From Rotaria sordida (taxonomy: Eukaryota; Rotifera; Eurotatoria; Philodinida; Philodinidae), in assembly GCA_905250125.1 (NCBI GenBank), contig CAJNOL010000275.1, forward strand, positions 62,001 through 126,000: 64,000 bases of DNA, written 5' to 3'. A program made the position numbers and the translations under genes. The notes under the pieces were generated by a model. The model did no database searches and was not told the DNA's origin. It saw nothing but the letters and a program-made list of their open reading frames with translations. Positions 35,203-46,526 of this stretch are shown one piece after another. Every line of letters starts with the position of its first letter. The stretch's first letter is position 1.

Positions 35203-35368
35203 ATGTTCAGATATCATCAACCACCAATACAAAAACCAGTCTTTCAATAAAAAAGCTAAAAAATTGGATTGAAAATTCACATATAGACGCTAACGATCAG
35301 TTAAAGTATATCGAGCTTTTTTTTAATGTAATCTTGCGAAACAACTAGATACGTTCTTCTTTCGATCA

Positions 35369-35940
35369 ATGAAATATTCAAAAAAAAAACAATTACAATC
35401 CAAACTATCATTATGTATAAGAACTGTATCTTGATACAAAGATAATTTAACTCGATCTGATATTTTTAATGGACAATTACTTCAAAATCAAACTGAACTT
35501 GAAGAAAAAACTCATGAACTTAAGTAAAAAAAAAATCTTTTTTTGGTTTTCTTTTTTATTTCATATAATAGATTAGATTCACTTGTACAAAAAGAAAAAC
35601 AATTACGTTCAACACAAGAAACATGACTTAAAGAAAAGCATACAGTATCAGTACGTTTAACAATATTAGATCAACGATTAATTGAATTAGGACAAAAACC
35701 AATAAAATTTCTTATTTGAATTATCACTCTTGGTCACAATTATGAATTGGTTGTTGTCTTTTCTTTTCTTCCCTTTTATTTCATGTTAGCTTTCTGCATC
35801 AAGTTCAATTGGAATTGATGATTTATTTCAAACCCGTCAAATAGGTTAGACATTTCTAATTGAAGGAACTAAATATAATCAATGGTTTGTTATTTAGTTA
35901 ATGAACAAGAGTTTCATTGTGAACCATTAAGGACTTCAGG
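35369..35940 (+). pseudogene. Coiled-coil protein pseudogene
   Basis: Four exon-like blocks with good splice borders read as a heptad-rich protein: QLLQNQTELEEKTHELK, LDSLVQKEKQLRSTQE, VRLTILDQRLIELGQKPI, then SASSSIGIDDLFQTRQI and NEQEFHCEPLRTSG. At least two in-frame TGA codons interrupt it (after TVS and after TQET), and a further stop ends the third block. It runs tail to tail into the NHL pseudogene on the other strand. Family not recognised; likely a cytoskeletal or centrosomal-type coiled coil. Confidence 0.5.
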
Positions 35941-36782
35941 TGATATTGAATTTTTGTACACAAGCGTTCCCTGCATCAACAACATAGAGATTACCTTGAC
36001 TATCAAATACTAAACCATTGACTAATGATAATTTATTAGCTTCTTCTCCGTCACCGATTCCACCTGCAATTATATCACCTTGTGTAGCGTCTTTGCACCA
36101 ACGCATTACTCGTCCGTTTAAGCAATCAGTCACATAGAGAGTACCTAGTTGTTCTACAATAATTTCTTGAAGATAATGTAACTGCGAAAGACCATAGCAG
36201 CTTTCTGGACCACCAGCAATGACTATGCCTTCGGTTGCATCATCTGTTCATTTCATTACACAATAATTTTTTTCATCCGATACATGTACCGAATAGTCTT
36301 GATCAACAAAAACACTATACGGACAATTCAATTGATTGAGATCATCACTTTTTCCATTTCCACCAGCGACTATTGTTTCTTCATTGTCTCCAATATCATA
36401 TTGCACAACTTCGTCGTTTTCATTGTCAGCAACATAGATAGATCCATTTTCATCCATTATCAAACCCTTGCAATAGATGTCTGAGATGATTGTTTCACCT
36501 TCTGTATCCGCTCCGCAACACTACCGAATTATTCGTCTTTTATTGTCATCGCAGATAATTAAATTATTCACCTTTTTGTCGATGATCATATCTGTTGAAC
36601 CATTCAATTTGTCGTTCCTAAGCATGAAGTCGTCTTAGGCAGTTTGATTATCATCAACCAATAGACCGCAAGGGCCCAATAATTGATTTACATCATCACC
36701 ATTACCATGTCCTCCCGCATCAGTCACAGCGTCCTTTATTCATTTGGCATCATAACCAAGAACAGTAGAATGTGGTGGTACT
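35936..36782 (-). pseudogene. NHL-repeat (beta-propeller) protein pseudogene
   Basis: On the minus strand about 280 codons of NHL repeats can be read. Diagnostic pieces are AGGHGNGDDVNQLLGPCGL, GSIYVADNENDEVVQYD, AGGNGKSDDLNQLNCPYSV, TLYVTDCLNGRVMRWCKDA, and the last repeat GNLYVVDAGNACVQKF. Bdelloids carry very many secreted NHL proteins of this kind. Stops occur at 36741, 36635, 36521 and 36248 and a one-base shift near 36720; three of the four stops stand where the repeat has Trp (VMRW/VMKW position before xDAT). The 5' part of the gene is missing. Confidence 0.7.
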
Positions 36783-37212
36783 AAAGAAAAAAGATTTGAC
36801 TAGCAATTCAATTGGTTTAAATGAATATTCATGAAACTAAAACGAGCCTTTCACTAATATTGAGTAGAACTCAATAGAACAAGCAAAGATCGTCAGTTTT
36901 CATTAGAAAGAAAACTAATCAAGTCTCACTCAATAATTTGTAAAATATCTCAAAAATACAGAAGCAAATATTTGTAGAATACGATGTTAAATGAGTGTTG
37001 AAGTATACAGTGAGAAAGTTAGATCTACTACTTTTTCCCTGTCATCCTTACACACCGTGAGGATGATCAGAAATTAAAATCTCCTGGACGCCACAATTCA
37101 TGACAGATAGTCAGAATGACTACTGCTCTCAAGGATCATCATGACTGATGTGGCTGGCATTCTTCTTAATGAGTGGAACAGATTCGTCATGTTCCACATT
37201 TTAATCTCGGAA

Positions 37213-37355
37213 GGATGCGTGTAGATGACGACTAGATGAACCCTTCCTACTCACACCTGCACCCCCATCCCATACCCACACCCTCTGCACTTCTGAAGTA
37301 TTGAAGTACGCTTTTCCACCCACCTTGGCATGTGTGGATGTGCTGTTAGAGTGGG
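37213..37355. repeat. Telomere-like cluster 12 (double)
   Basis: GGATGCGTGTAG, then a long C arm at 37246-37290 (CTCACACCTGCACCCCCATCCC and onward), then a second C block CCACCCACC and a G block TGTGTGGATGTG...GTGGG. This is the only place with a C block before a G block, so two units may be abutting. Confidence 0.6.
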
Positions 37356-39003
37356 CAGAGAGAAGACTCACATCAGAATTTTAGTCAGTGTCGGAAGGGC
37401 TTTTATATCCGATTAATATGGCTCCATCGTGTTTCGTATTTTAATACTGTACCGATTATACTAAAACCTTGTTTTCACTAATGTCTTTCGGTTAAATAGC
37501 CGATCAAATCATTTGGGTATGATTGACTCCTACTTTTCTGACATCCTTAGGATGACATTCATCAAACTCAGGTCGAAATTTGTCAACATCTAAACGAAGT
37601 AGAATTCATGAGAAAACTTGACGTTTGTGTCGCTCAACAGATAAATACTTTTTAAAAATGTGGGCACTGCGTTGTAAGCTAACAATAATATTCTTTCAGC
37701 TAGTAAACTTCATTTTCTTTAGTTTCGTATTCGACCCTTCTTATGTTTCGATTGTTTCATTGTTGACTATGCTTTTGAGTGATTGAAGCATCTGTACATT
37801 ATTTTAGTAGATAATGCTCTGTTTTTAGTGAGAAAATGTGTTTCTTGCTTATTTGAAGACGACGACAGTTTCATGCTAGTACGCAAGTCTTGTGTTTAAT
37901 ATAAAGAGCAAATGTCATATTTATGTCTATCTTCAGCAAAGAACGAAAAAAAAGTGAAATATTCGTCGACTCATAAGTTTTCGCGGATTCAACTTGCAAG
38001 ATAATGATAACAATACTTTTATCGCGTCACAAGAAAAGTATATAGGTGGACAAACTAACACCAAAATGAAGAACTACAGCGAGAAAGAGAGGGTCTTTTA
38101 ATTTTCGTTTTATAGGGCTCAAAAGAAACGTCTGCTCGAATTATGGTCCAATACAGCATAGTAGACGACCCAATATCACTTAAAGTTACAGCATTGCAAG
38201 AAAATATGAGCTGAATGTATTCGACAATCCCAAAGAGTATTATCAGGCGGAAACCTCCAGAGAAGCCAATTTCTTTTCTTAAGCAAAACTAAATTTATTC
38301 GATGAGTTCTGATGCGTTACAATGAATTCTTCTGTTCGATCTTCGCTGCTGAGACACTTAAGCTTTATGGCAGTTTCAAGCTGTGTGTGAGATTGGCCTG
38401 GATGTTTGATAGAAAACTACTGTGAACTAGTAATGTCTCAAAACAGAGGACCTTGAAAAATACAGCATTCTGCGGCTCATATTGCTTACTGAAACTCTTA
38501 AATTAGTACAGTCTCCGTACTCTTAAAAAATCGTTTTAATAGCAAACTTTTTTAAGTTCGACAAGGACTGTAATACCTAAAGTGGTTCTTCGCGTGGATA
38601 CTCTCTCGGCACCTTTGCTACGAAACCTTACTGAAATTCTTAGGACGAAAAAAGATTCAGTATTAAAAATACAAAACCAATGAAGTACGATACAAAACCT
38701 ATCATGTTTTGTTTTAAACATGAATGATTGTGTATCGAACCTGAATGGTTTGATATTTTCCACATCAGACACTTTTTAGTTCTATGAATCTCAAATGTTC
38801 TGTAGTAAAAGTTTCGAGAGTGCATCCGCGCCAAGATTCATTATAGGTTTCTCAGTTTCTGCCGAAGTTAAGAAAGGTTCCGTATAAAAGCTATGTTTGT
38901 TTAGAGTATACTCAGAAATGATTCCACACTTCGGCAGGTTCCATTTTCAACCCTTGTGACGCAATGATTTCTAGCAGTTGTGATCGAATACAGTGCTGCG
39001 TCC

Positions 39004-39107
39004 GTGGAGTACGTGTCAGGATATGGTGTTGGAGTAAGTGAAGCGAAGACCGAAAACCAGACTCACATACTCATCCACGTCCACAACAACACCCACGCCC
39101 ACATCCT
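39004..39107. repeat. Telomere-like hairpin 13
   Basis: GTGGAGTACGTGTCAGGATA and TGGTGTTGGAGTAAG form the G arm; CTCACATACTCATCCACG and CAACACCCACGCCCACATCC the C arm. It ends 110 bp before the start codon of the SAHH-like gene, so it lies in its promoter. Confidence 0.65.
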
Positions 39108-39216
39108 CGAAAATTTTGTTGTATAAAACCGACATTGAAAAAGAATTCTGAATCCTGCCTATTTTCCAATCGTTACAAATTGTTTTTATTCTAGATCGAC
39201 TTCAGACACTTGATTC

Positions 39217-40671
39217 ATGAATACTGAAGATATTGTTACTCATGTTCCATTTGAAACGCGTGTTCATCAACAATGCCTTCGTCTTTCCGATCTTCCACTA
39301 TTGTCATCGATAGTCAAAACAGTGCAAAACGAGAAACCACTGGAAAACTATACAATTTGGAATATTCAACATGAATTAGGTAACGTAACTGCCCAAATCG
39401 AAGCGCTTCTGCTTCTGGGCGCATCGCCTTCGAATCTATATTTTCTTCCACCGCCATACACGCATCAAAAAGGCTTTGAACAATTCGTTATAGAACATTT
39501 TCGAGTCCCAAAGGAAAACTTCTTTCATGCAGCACCATACTGTTTAATGTACAACTACGAAAAGTATCGTTTGGTACAAGTTTTATTTGAATTGAATCGA
39601 TTGATAACGATAGAACTTACGAAACAAAAAGTAGCATCCATGAAATTACTCGTATTAGATAGTGGAGCTTGTTTTTCTGAAGCATTGGCCAATCTCTATG
39701 AGATTGATGACGGCAAATTAGATCCAAATCAGCTCGTTGAAAATCTTCCAGCAACATTGAAAATTGAAAGATCTGATGCATCATTGCTTCTATCACATTT
39801 GGAATCGATCGAAATTCATCTTGTCGAACAAACTTCACGTGGTCTCTTCAAGTATGTCGATCAGCCGAACATTGAACAAGCACTGAATCGAATCGGAACA
39901 TCGATCATTGACGTGGCTTCCAGTGAGCCCAAACGACGACTAGAACCATTGTTGATTGCTGAAGCTTGTCTAAACATGTTATCTTATTTATTTTACGATG
40001 CTCCAAAGTCACTGCGAATTCCAAAACCATCACAATCACAAAAATGTCTATTGCTTGGCTATGGTGCTATTGGACAAGCAATCGGTCATGCTTTAATCCG
40101 TCCTGGTGACTTGGACATCTTTTCCAAAGGTTCAGTTAAAGTCTGGGATCGAGATGCTTCTAGACGTCAATTAGCACAAGACGAAGGTTTGGAAATATTC
40201 GATAATTGGGGTAGCAAAGAAGAATTCGATTATGTGATTGGTTGCACGGGTCGTTGCTCATTACCAATGTCGTCTTTCTCATTACTACGTGATAATGCCT
40301 ACTTGATAAGCGTATCATCTGGAGCCATCGAATTTCCATTTCACGAAATGGTTCAACGTGCATTGTCCGACACTGAAATCGACCTATCCAGTGCTCAAAT
40401 CAATGAGTTTACAAGTGAAGATATTCATCGTAATATTGAATTTCGTATTGACAATCGACGAAAGCTGACTGTTGTCAACGGTGGAATGCCTATTACATTT
40501 GTAGGAATTCTAAATGCTGCATTACCAGAAAAATTCGATGTCACTGTAAGCTGTATGATAGCAGCAAGTATTCAAGCTGTGCATACAAATCAGCAAACAA
40601 GCGATCAAAATCGAATTATACCGCTTGATTCAACATATTCAGCCTTGATTTGTGATTGGTATAAGCCTTGA
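39217..40671 (+). CDS. S-adenosylhomocysteine-hydrolase-like NAD-binding protein
   Basis: Single exon, 484 residues, clearly less AT-rich than its neighbours. The C-terminal half has a Rossmann fold with LLGYGAIGQAIGHAL (GxGxxG, residues about 288-302), matching AGYGDVGKGxAxAL of S-adenosylhomocysteine hydrolase. It continues with KVWDRDASRRQLAQDEGLE, FDYVIGCTGR, NAYLISVSSGAIEFP and RRKLTVVNGGMPITFVG, the order seen in the NAD domain of SAHH (TTTG, NIGHFDxEID, LLAEGRLVNL). The N-terminal half has a weak SAHH-like pattern (LLLLGASPSNLYFL). It is not the housekeeping enzyme: the catalytic and C-terminal KPDHYRY-type tail are absent. Function unknown, possibly a dehydrogenase or regulatory NAD binder. 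Absence of introns and composition suggest transfer. Confidence 0.65.
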   Translation: MNTEDIVTHVPFETRVHQQCLRLSDLPLLSSIVKTVQNEKPLENYTIWNIQHELGNVTAQIEALLLLGASPSNLYFLPPPYTHQKGFEQFVIEHFRVPKENFFHAAPYCLMYNYEKYRLVQVLFELNRLITIELTKQKVASMKLLVLDSGACFSEALANLYEIDDGKLDPNQLVENLPATLKIERSDASLLLSHLESIEIHLVEQTSRGLFKYVDQPNIEQALNRIGTSIIDVASSEPKRRLEPLLIAEACLNMLSYLFYDAPKSLRIPKPSQSQKCLLLGYGAIGQAIGHALIRPGDLDIFSKGSVKVWDRDASRRQLAQDEGLEIFDNWGSKEEFDYVIGCTGRCSLPMSSFSLLRDNAYLISVSSGAIEFPFHEMVQRALSDTEIDLSSAQINEFTSEDIHRNIEFRIDNRRKLTVVNGGMPITFVGILNAALPEKFDVTVSCMIAASIQAVHTNQQTSDQNRIIPLDSTYSALICDWYKP

Positions 40672-41819
40672 ATCGAAAAACATTCCGATACTAGCAAGTG
40701 AATCAGAATGATTATCACACTTATTTTGCATGTAACTTAATTCACAGAGGGATATAATATTGAATTCTTTGTAAACTTTCAAAGAAAGAAATTTTTGTGA
40801 TTTTGTTATGATGAATTTTTTGATGACTGAAAGTGATGATTTGCATGATTAAAAACATAAGAAAAAAGTTTCAGAAATCGTGAGGTTTTTAGTGGACATG
40901 CAGAGATGGGCAAGTCAAATATCTTGAATTCCATGTTTTGATTCTTTACAAAAGACAAATATGGATCTAACTACTAGATTGCATCATTACGAGGGTGTGG
41001 ATGTGGATGTTGTTAAAGTGATGATTGACACCGACACCATCATTCACACGCATACCCTGTATACAGTTGTCTCATTTCACAATATCCAATAGCTACCAAG
41101 AAGTCTATAATCGACGAACGATGCAACAGTCATAATCAATGGTGAATCATATACAAAAATTGTTGAAGATCAAGCATTCACTTCTGAGAATAGAAAATGA
41201 AACCGAAGATTACATCGTCTTTAACTTGGTCTTCAAATCGGTGCTATTCATTTCATCCTGTCTCTTTACATACATTATCTTATCAGCATGATAATATCTA
41301 CCATCAATTCGTTCCGTCAAAAAGTATTTATATGTACTCATAGTACTTGACTTCGAGCATTAATTAAATATCTTGATAAAGTACCATGAAGAATATATAT
41401 TTTTCCGAATTGAAGAAAAAAAAAGTAAAACTATAATTTTATCTAGAGAAATAAAAGAGCTGTTGTATATATGCCTCCCTCTATTATTAAACCATTCATT
41501 TTTTGTTACATATATTAATTCTATAAACGTTGCACTAACAGCTTTTTCTCTCCAACTTGTCAATTTTCTTATTATTTTTCAATCTCAAAAACATGTTTCG
41601 TGTTATATCATACTAAGACAGTTGAGTTAGAGATATTATTCAAAATAAAATTTATTACTTCTTACAATAGAACTTTTGTGTTTAGAATTTTTCCATAAAT
41701 CCCATGTCATTACGTGTGATCGTTCTCATATGTAGATAGATTTTGATTTTTTTCAAACAAATACAAAAGAATATTTATTCTCTATTCTAATAGATTCATT
41801 CTATAGAAATAAATTTTAT
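40672..41819. other. Gene-free spacer
   Basis: Contains hairpin 14. The short frames at 41360-41630 have no recognisable motif. Confidence 0.4.
40992..41059. repeat. Telomere-like hairpin 14
   Basis: GAGGGTGTGGATGTGGATG, spacer, then CACCGACACCATCATTCAC and GCATACCCTG. Outer arms pair as GGGTGTG...CACACGCATACCC. Confidence 0.65.
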
Positions 41820-42345
41820 TCAAATAAATCCATAATAATTATTAGATATTTTTGCATGAGAAAAATAATGTTTCAAACGTTCAGTTATGTTGAATTCACC
41901 AGAAATATATAAACGATTGACTTTATTAGAATTAATTCGTATTGCATTTCTTTTAAAATTGCGTGTAACTTTTTTTAAAGATTTATAATTAAGAGAGAGA
42001 AAAACACCATTTTCCAAACATGTTTTGGTATCAAGTAGAAATTCTTCAATATAATCATAATGAGTATCATATAAAATAAGGTTGGTAAGATAAGAATATT
42101 CAACGATTGATAGATGTTCGATGTTCTCTTTTGATTTTCTATATTGTTTATTATTTTGTCGTTTCTTATTATATAAAGATAATTTTTCCATCAATGGAAA
42201 TGATTTTTGAATTCGAAGAAAAAATTCATGTTCAAAAGGATACTCATCATATAATGATACTTGACGAACACATTTAAATAATCCACCTGGAAAATTATTT
42301 CTTATACAAGATAAATTTCAAGTGCCCATTGTTATTGTGTTAAAT
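41820..42345 (-). pseudogene. C-terminal fragment of a bdelloid-type F-box protein
   Basis: Minus-strand frame reading NNFPGGLFKCVRQVSLYDEY, PFEHEFFLRIQKSFPLMEKL and, near the end, SYLTNLILYDTHYDYIEEFL and TKTCLENGVFLSLNYKSLKK. This order (GLFKxVRxVxLxDExPFEHEFF, then xYLxxLxLxxxHxDYxExFL) is the C-terminal module shared by a large family of F-box-like proteins in bdelloids. The N-terminal F-box and most of the gene are absent, and a TGA at 42318 interrupts the frame where a Trp is likely. A truncated, dead copy. Confidence 0.55.
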
Positions 42346-42668
42346 ATTCTTAAAAGAAAAAAAAAATCAATCGATTACTGATTATGAAACTAATTGAAAC
42401 AAAGAAATGAAATGCAAGATGAATGGTATTTTTATTTATATTTACTTGATTCTCCATCCTTTATATACATCTGCTATACTGAACGATTTTCGTCTTTCTC
42501 AGCGATGTTCACAATATAGAGATTTTACTTGAATTCACAAATACACTAGATTTTAAATTAAATTTTTATATCTTTAATACAAAAAAAAATTATTAAAAGA
42601 TTCTTTTCTATTGAATTATATTTATCAACGAAAATTGTTTATTAAAATATTATATACTGAATAAAAAT

Positions 42669-43400
42669 TTAAGGAATAGGTGCAATTTTTCCAAGTCCAG
42701 TTGAAATAGCTGTACTTGGTTTTTTTCCAAAAGGTAATCGATAATAAACACTTGAAACACCAGTTACTTCAATTTCAACATCATCTGTAGCTGCCACTCG
42801 TATTATACTTATTCCCATTGCTCGTACTTTAACTTGTTTAGTTATTAAATCTAATGCAGTAATATCACCGATTCCTGTAGCATCGAATATTGCTTGTTGT
42901 CGAACTTGTCCTGAGAAACGACTATTGCCAGTTCCAGTAAAATAAACTTCAAGTTTATTAACATTTAATTGAATAGCAACATTAGCTGTACCTCGATTAT
43001 CCAATACAAATGTATCATTGCCATCATTTGATATTCCATTATCATCTGTTATTGTATTACCAGAACCTCTAATGGTATAACGACGTAATGGAGAATTAAA
43101 TCGAATATAAGCATAGATATTATTATCAACCTTTAATGGACCTTTAATATGAATTGACAGAATATGATTATCAACAATTTCAACAATAACATGATTTTGA
43201 GCATCAACAGTTGTTTCAATTTCAACAGTTGGAGTAGAAATTCCATTTGATGTTTGACTTAAGAAAATATCAAAAGCGCCATCGACCATAATTTCATCAA
43301 ATGATGATGATAGAGAACGAGTTTGACGAATGATGGTGTTATTTATTTGTCCTTGAACCAAAGAAAAATAAACAACAATAATAAAAATGCAAGGTAGCAT
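42669..43400 (-). CDS. Secreted GIN-domain (DUF2807) protein
   Basis: Single exon, 243 residues. A signal peptide (MLPCIFIIVVYFSLVQGQ) leads to a right-handed beta-helix-like domain with the spaced G-x-G turns of the head-GIN/DUF2807 family: FDEIMVDGAFDIFLSQ, TIRGSGNT, YFTGTGNSRFSGQ, DATGIGDITALDL, EVTGVSSVYY and STGLGKI. The DUF2807 family is known mainly from Bacteroidetes and other bacteria as surface proteins of unknown function. Codon use here is fully AT-rich and host-like, so any transfer would be old. No lipobox or membrane anchor, so it is probably free in the extracellular space. The next gene upstream is far away. Confidence 0.75.
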   Translation of the reverse strand: MLPCIFIIVVYFSLVQGQINNTIIRQTRSLSSSFDEIMVDGAFDIFLSQTSNGISTPTVEIETTVDAQNHVIVEIVDNHILSIHIKGPLKVDNNIYAYIRFNSPLRRYTIRGSGNTITDDNGISNDGNDTFVLDNRGTANVAIQLNVNKLEVYFTGTGNSRFSGQVRQQAIFDATGIGDITALDLITKQVKVRAMGISIIRVAATDDVEIEVTGVSSVYYRLPFGKKPSTAISTGLGKIAPIP

Positions 43401-44483
43401 CGAAATCGACGCACAATTCTTGAAAAATCTATAGAATGATAAAATAAATTACTGAAGTTTCATTTATCGGCATTTTTATTATTTAGTTTTTCTGTCGAAT
43501 AAACTAATGTAACATACCTTTTGACGAAGAAAAGAGACAACAGTAGACTTATGAAATTTTTCTCAATCTATCATAGACTAGTCGTAACAGCTAGCGTATT
43601 CAGAATTAAACTAGTAGTTTATTTATTATGATAAAATTCTCATTTATATACTCAATTGTTATGTATTCATCACTCGTCTCAACTACAATGTAGTTCTTAT
43701 TTTGTATATGTCGTATGTGCTTAAGTGAAATATAAAAGAGGGATTGTATAATGTTCTTTTGTATATATGTATGTATGTATGTGTAGGTGTATGTTGAAAC
43801 AAAAAGGAATAGTTTTATCTTTAGTTTGAGTCATAGATAAGACCTTAATCCTCTTTTACCACAGTACCTTGCTTTAATTTTTACAAAAAAAATCAATGAT
43901 AGAAGCAATGGTTGACAAAATAAACTTTTTTTAAATGTTCGATTCAAACATTACAAGAAAAAGGAAGAAAATTATTCAATTTCCTTTTGTTTAAGAATGT
44001 ATATCACATTGTTCTTTATATACATTATATGATTGATTGATCAATCACATAAAATATTTTGTAGTTCTTCGTTAATCGATCATGGAAGAGTCATATATCC
44101 TATACTTTTTAAAAATTTATTTATGTGAATATCCGTCCAATTCTGACCTTTTTCTTCCTATTTGCCTGTACATATCAGTGCGCACTATTATTTATTATGA
44201 ACTAAAATAAAATCAATGACGTCAATAATCCAAAATCTTCAGCTTGTCGTCTTTTGTCGTGAAAATGTTCTATCGATGATTAATACTTAGCTTATCTGAA
44301 ATGATTTTGATCAACTTGAATTAATGTAGGATGATCAAAATGGGTGCTATTTACAATTATAGATTATTTTATCTTTTTTAATTATAGTATATTATGTCTA
44401 TGTGGCTTATATTTCAGGCTATTTTGCATTTCTTTGATCTTCTTTTCGTATTTAATTGAATTCACTAGAGAAAAAAATAATAA
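43401..44483. other. Gene-free spacer
   Basis: Promoter of the GIN gene, then AT-rich sequence with a short (TATG)n tract at about 43766-43785. No coding signal. Confidence 0.4.
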
Positions 44484-44610
44484 TGTACTCAGGTCAAACA
44501 AGCACGGTCGTAAATGACTGTATATGGAGAAATACCACGATTTACATGGTCCAGTATTATGATCGTTTACGATCCTCGTATACGAACCCGTATTCATCGA
44601 CCTGAGTACA
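44484..44610. mobile_element. 127 bp MITE with perfect 12 bp ends
   Basis: TGTACTCAGGTC at the left end and GACCTGAGTACA at the right are perfect inverted repeats. Inside, GTCGTAAATGACTG and GATCGTTTACGATC continue as an imperfect hairpin, and each half also contains its own small palindrome (GATCGTTTACGATC). No open frame of its own. Family not assigned. Confidence 0.65.
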
Positions 44611-45070
44611 CAAAACATTGTTTCAATTGACGCAATGTGTTTTCACACGGGTAAGAATTATTTGAAAAAAGTTCTTATTTCAATAATAATCTCTCATTGT
44701 AACAGAGCTTGATGTTAAATTATAGATAAAGAATAAAGCAGTGTATCATCAATGATGAATTGAAAATAAAATGTGCAACATTAATTCAATTTATTACAAT
44801 TGTATTGATCAACTTAACTTCTTTCACCTAATCATATAATTTACCACTATATGTGATCAATTGTAAAGTTGTTGCAAATAGAAAAAACAACATCGTAATA
44901 ATAAGCGATCGAACTATCATGATGCAGTGTGTCGAGATCATTGAGACTTAGCAAAGCCAATAATACTTTTTTTCTCCGAAAAAAAAATCGAAATCATATT
45001 TATAATAAACCATGAGTTTAGATATAACGATGCATAGTACATATGTAAACGAAGTTCAAAACTTTTGTGA
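44611..45070. other. Gene-free spacer
   Basis: AT-rich; nothing seen. Confidence 0.3.
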
Positions 45071-45607
45071 TGTTGTACGAGAGTGATTCCATGATATATG
45101 TGACACGTTGTACATGACTTCGTTCAAATCGATTTTCATGTTTCAAACCGTGTAGAGCATAGTCAATTTACTTACTATGATTACAACAATTCACAGAAAT
45201 ATAGCGAAATATGTCTAACACTACGTAAAAATACTGTAAAAGAGGTTAAAATGTCCATCATCATACGTTTCTAACGTAGAATTTGGGCACATAGCTACGT
45301 AGCAGATTTTGTAAAACAAAATTCGCTTTACATGTCTATATATGGTACTTATCGCGGGCGTATCAAATAGATAGTCATTTTAGCACGGAAAGATTATCAT
45401 AAATAATCAGATTATAAGTATATATGGTATTGACTATACTTTGCTTTAATTTTGTGAATCGTCGATCCCTTCAACATAAGAATTTATAGTCGATCGTTTG
45501 TTATCATAGTAAGTAAAACAACAATGTTCTACATGATTTGAAACGTAAAAATCGATTTGGAGGAACTCAATGTAAACATGTCACATCTACCATGAAATCA
45601 CCCACAA
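45071..45607. mobile_element. Inverted-repeat element, about 540 bp
   Basis: Left arm about 45071-45190 and right arm about 45485-45607 are reverse complements with moderate divergence: TTCCATGATATATGTGACA/TGTCACATCTACCATGAAA, CAAATCGATTTTCATGTTTC/GAAACGTAAAAATCGATTTG and TTACTTACTATGAT/ATCATAGTAAGTAA. The centre is non-coding. Likely a decayed non-autonomous DNA element. Confidence 0.6.
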
Positions 45608-46174
45608 TATAGTATACCATAAATGAATAGCACACATGTGAAATAGGGAAATTATTCAGTTGTAACTTTCGTCTTCTTCGCAAGAAAATGAAATAATGGC
45701 ATAAATAATTTTATTGAGAATCATGGACTATTTGTTAATCTTTCATACTAGATTAAGCAAAAATTTTTGATAACATTATCATTTACTCTTATATATTGAC
45801 TATAAACCTGTGACTTATCTTAACTATAAGAATGAGGATGACAACGGTGTTGAATAACAGTGATATGGAAAAACGATATTTATAAACAAAGATGTGCACT
45901 GCCAAGTCAGCGATGTTAAGACTTTTTTTAGGATCAGGAGGATCAGCTAAAACCTATCCGACAAAAACCTTTTTTTCACCCAAAAACAAGTGTTAAATCC
46001 AATATTCAGCAAAATTTTAATACAATAATAAAGAAACATTTGACATAAGACTTACAACAACCAGAATCAGTAGTATAAGATTCAATATATATTACCTCTT
46101 CTTTTTACTATGTAATATCATACATCTATTTGTCAATAAAATATCTATTATATTTTTAAACGGATCTATATGTA
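45608..46174. other. Gene-free spacer
   Basis: AT-rich; nothing seen between the inverted-repeat element and the LTR element. Confidence 0.3.
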
Positions 46175-46526
46175 TGTGAGACTTTCGTTTGAGGACGTAT
46201 AGTAGAACTAGTGAATTTAGTCTGCTAAAGAATTAAAGAGCTCATATAAACTGCCTACCTTCCTTTTCCGTCTTAATATTTACTGCCATTGCGAAATTAC
46301 TGTGTATGAAATGTTTTATTTTGAAAAGAATAAAACACAAGAATAGCCAATAACCAAAAATATAATAATAAAGAAGATGAATGAAGAGGGAAAAGATGGG
46401 CGAAATACGAAAGACAAAAACAACAAAATAAGATCAAAACAAGATACATTAAAGAGGGGAGAAGAAAACCAATAACAACCGGTGAGCAGAGTTAGCGTCA
46501 TAGAGTGACATCTGTCGACGCTAACA
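46175..46526 (-). repeat. LTR, downstream copy with respect to the element
   Basis: 352 bp, begins TGTGAGACTTTCG and ends GCTAACA on the plus strand; direct repeat of 47688-48034. Confidence 0.75.

Larger units (their letters stand above)
34027..35368. other. Spacer with three telomere-like hairpins
   Basis: Promoter of the F-box gene, then AT-rich sequence with hairpins at 34501-34555, 34737-34791 and 35148-35202. The short frames at 35071-35348 cross the last hairpin and are not believed. Confidence 0.4.
36783..39216. other. 2.4 kb gene-free spacer
   Basis: No defensible gene. Contains a strong C-rich/G-rich cluster at 37213-37355 and a hairpin at 39004-39107. Composition is somewhat less AT-rich than neighbouring spacers. 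Confidence 0.4.
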
